From contig NZ_FQZO01000010.1 of the NCBI RefSeq assembly GCF_900142075.1, positions 62,001-126,000 on the forward strand: a stretch of DNA of 64,000 nt. The letters are read 5' to 3'. Shown piece after piece: positions 63,483 through 64,000 of the stretch (position 1 is its first letter; every line of letters starts with the position of its first letter). Under the pieces are notes generated by a model. The model worked only from the letters and a program-made list of their open reading frames with translations, made no database searches and was not told the origin of the DNA. The position numbers and the translations under genes were made by a program. Origin of the DNA: Clostridium amylolyticum. Its GTDB lineage: Bacteria; Bacillota; Clostridia; Clostridiales; Clostridiaceae.

Positions 63483-64000
63483 TTGAGTAAAGCTTATCCA
63501 TGTTTAGACATTGATCTTAAAAAATTAGCTCATAATACCAGAGAAATAATTAAGTTATGCCATGAAAATGGAGTAGAACCCGTAATAGTAACTAAAGTAT
63601 TTTGTGCCAATGAAACTATAGTTAAAACCATAGTAAATGAAGGTATCAACACTGTGGGAGATTCTAGAATTAAAAATCTTATGAAGTTAAAACAAATAAA
63701 TTGCAAAAAACTCCTGGTGCGCATTCCCATGAAAAGTGAGGCGGATAGTGTAGTACAGTATGCAGATATCAGTTTAAATTCAGAACTGGAAGTTATAAAA
63801 GAATTGTCCCACTGCGCCCTTAACCATAATAAACTCCATGAAATAATCCTTATGATAGATTTAGGGGATTTAAGAGAAGGGGTGTTGCCCCAGGATGTAT
63901 TAGATACGGTAAAAGAGATAATAAAACTCCCTAATATCAAGCTTATAGGATTAGGTACAAACCTTACCTGCTACGGCGGGGTAATTCCTGAGGAAAACAA
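63483..64000 (+). CDS. Alanine/ornithine racemase family PLP enzyme (5' part, cut by window edge)
   Basis: The frame is open to the window end (172 residues seen). Alanine racemase-type PLP barrel: YPCLDIDLKKLAHNTREI, VIVTKVFCAN with the PLP lysine, GDSRIKNLMKL, and LMIDLGDLREG. It matches the Orr/YhfX-type group. Start TTG 63483 behind AGGGGGTGAGG. It is divergent from the DUF1611 gene; together they may handle a D-amino acid. Confidence 0.85.
   Translation, partial: MSKAYPCLDIDLKKLAHNTREIIKLCHENGVEPVIVTKVFCANETIVKTIVNEGINTVGDSRIKNLMKLKQINCKKLLVRIPMKSEADSVVQYADISLNSELEVIKELSHCALNHNKLHEIILMIDLGDLREGVLPQDVLDTVKEIIKLPNIKLIGLGTNLTCYGGVIPEEN

Overview
The window is AT-rich, has strong AAGGAGG-type ribosome binding sites and frequent TTG/GTG starts, and carries clostridial gene families (pyrKD-type dihydroorotate dehydrogenase, fused PyrBI-type neighbours, a Clostridium beijerinckii-type secondary alcohol dehydrogenase). 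It is most likely a chromosomal segment of a Clostridium sensu stricto species. No rRNA, tRNA, CRISPR array, intact insertion sequence or phage module was seen.

Region 1 (1-24.3 kb) is a same-strand patchwork of small, mostly single-gene units. It holds ten GNAT acetyltransferases (two resembling aminoglycoside AAC(3)-I and AAC(6') enzymes), an AraC regulator, and Nif3, DUF1801, DUF1697, LigT, HD, HIT, HAD, PHP, nitrilase and methyltransferase families. It also has an immunity-like protein, a CsoR-type repressor with an EamA exporter, and several gene fragments. Four copies of a hairpin-plus-AT-rich intergenic repeat, and a degenerate fifth further on, lie between these genes. The layout looks like an accessory island built by repeated gain and partial loss of single genes.

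Region 2 (24.3-31 kb) is the most novel part. Two paralogous small Sec-secreted peptides (25845-26174 and 30227-30562) flank a four-gene operon of two FtsX/MacB-like permeases, an ATPase and a membrane-anchored accessory protein. A decayed, internally deleted copy of the operon lies just upstream. All three units share a related leader, and the two peptide leaders contain the palindrome AACAAGCTTGTT. This resembles a bacteriocin or secreted-peptide export/immunity locus that has duplicated.

Region 3 (31-42.3 kb) has an APC amino-acid permease, a PhzF-like protein, and a Bce-type antimicrobial-peptide sensing and detoxification module (response regulator, kinase, ATPase, large permease) with a TGACA-N4-TGTAA box. 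On the minus strand are a GlnK/GlnL-like two-component system and a PTS IIC-like permease preceded by three tandem 10-bp repeats.

Region 4 (42.6-54.4 kb) has a chemotaxis receptor, an AfuABC/FbpABC-like importer with a YesMN-type two-component system, and a sigma-54 activator followed by a sigma-54 promoter and an NADP-type secondary alcohol dehydrogenase.

Region 5 (54.4-60.6 kb) is the de novo UMP operon pyrB-pyrI-pyrC-pyrF-pyrK-pyrD-pyrE. Its leader carries a PyrR-type attenuator and a second PyrR-loop-like hairpin beside the pyrB ribosome binding site. Region 6 (60.6-64 kb) has an LspA-like membrane protein, a histidine phosphatase, a DUF1611/DgcN-like protein, and a divergent alanine/ornithine racemase-family gene that runs off the window.
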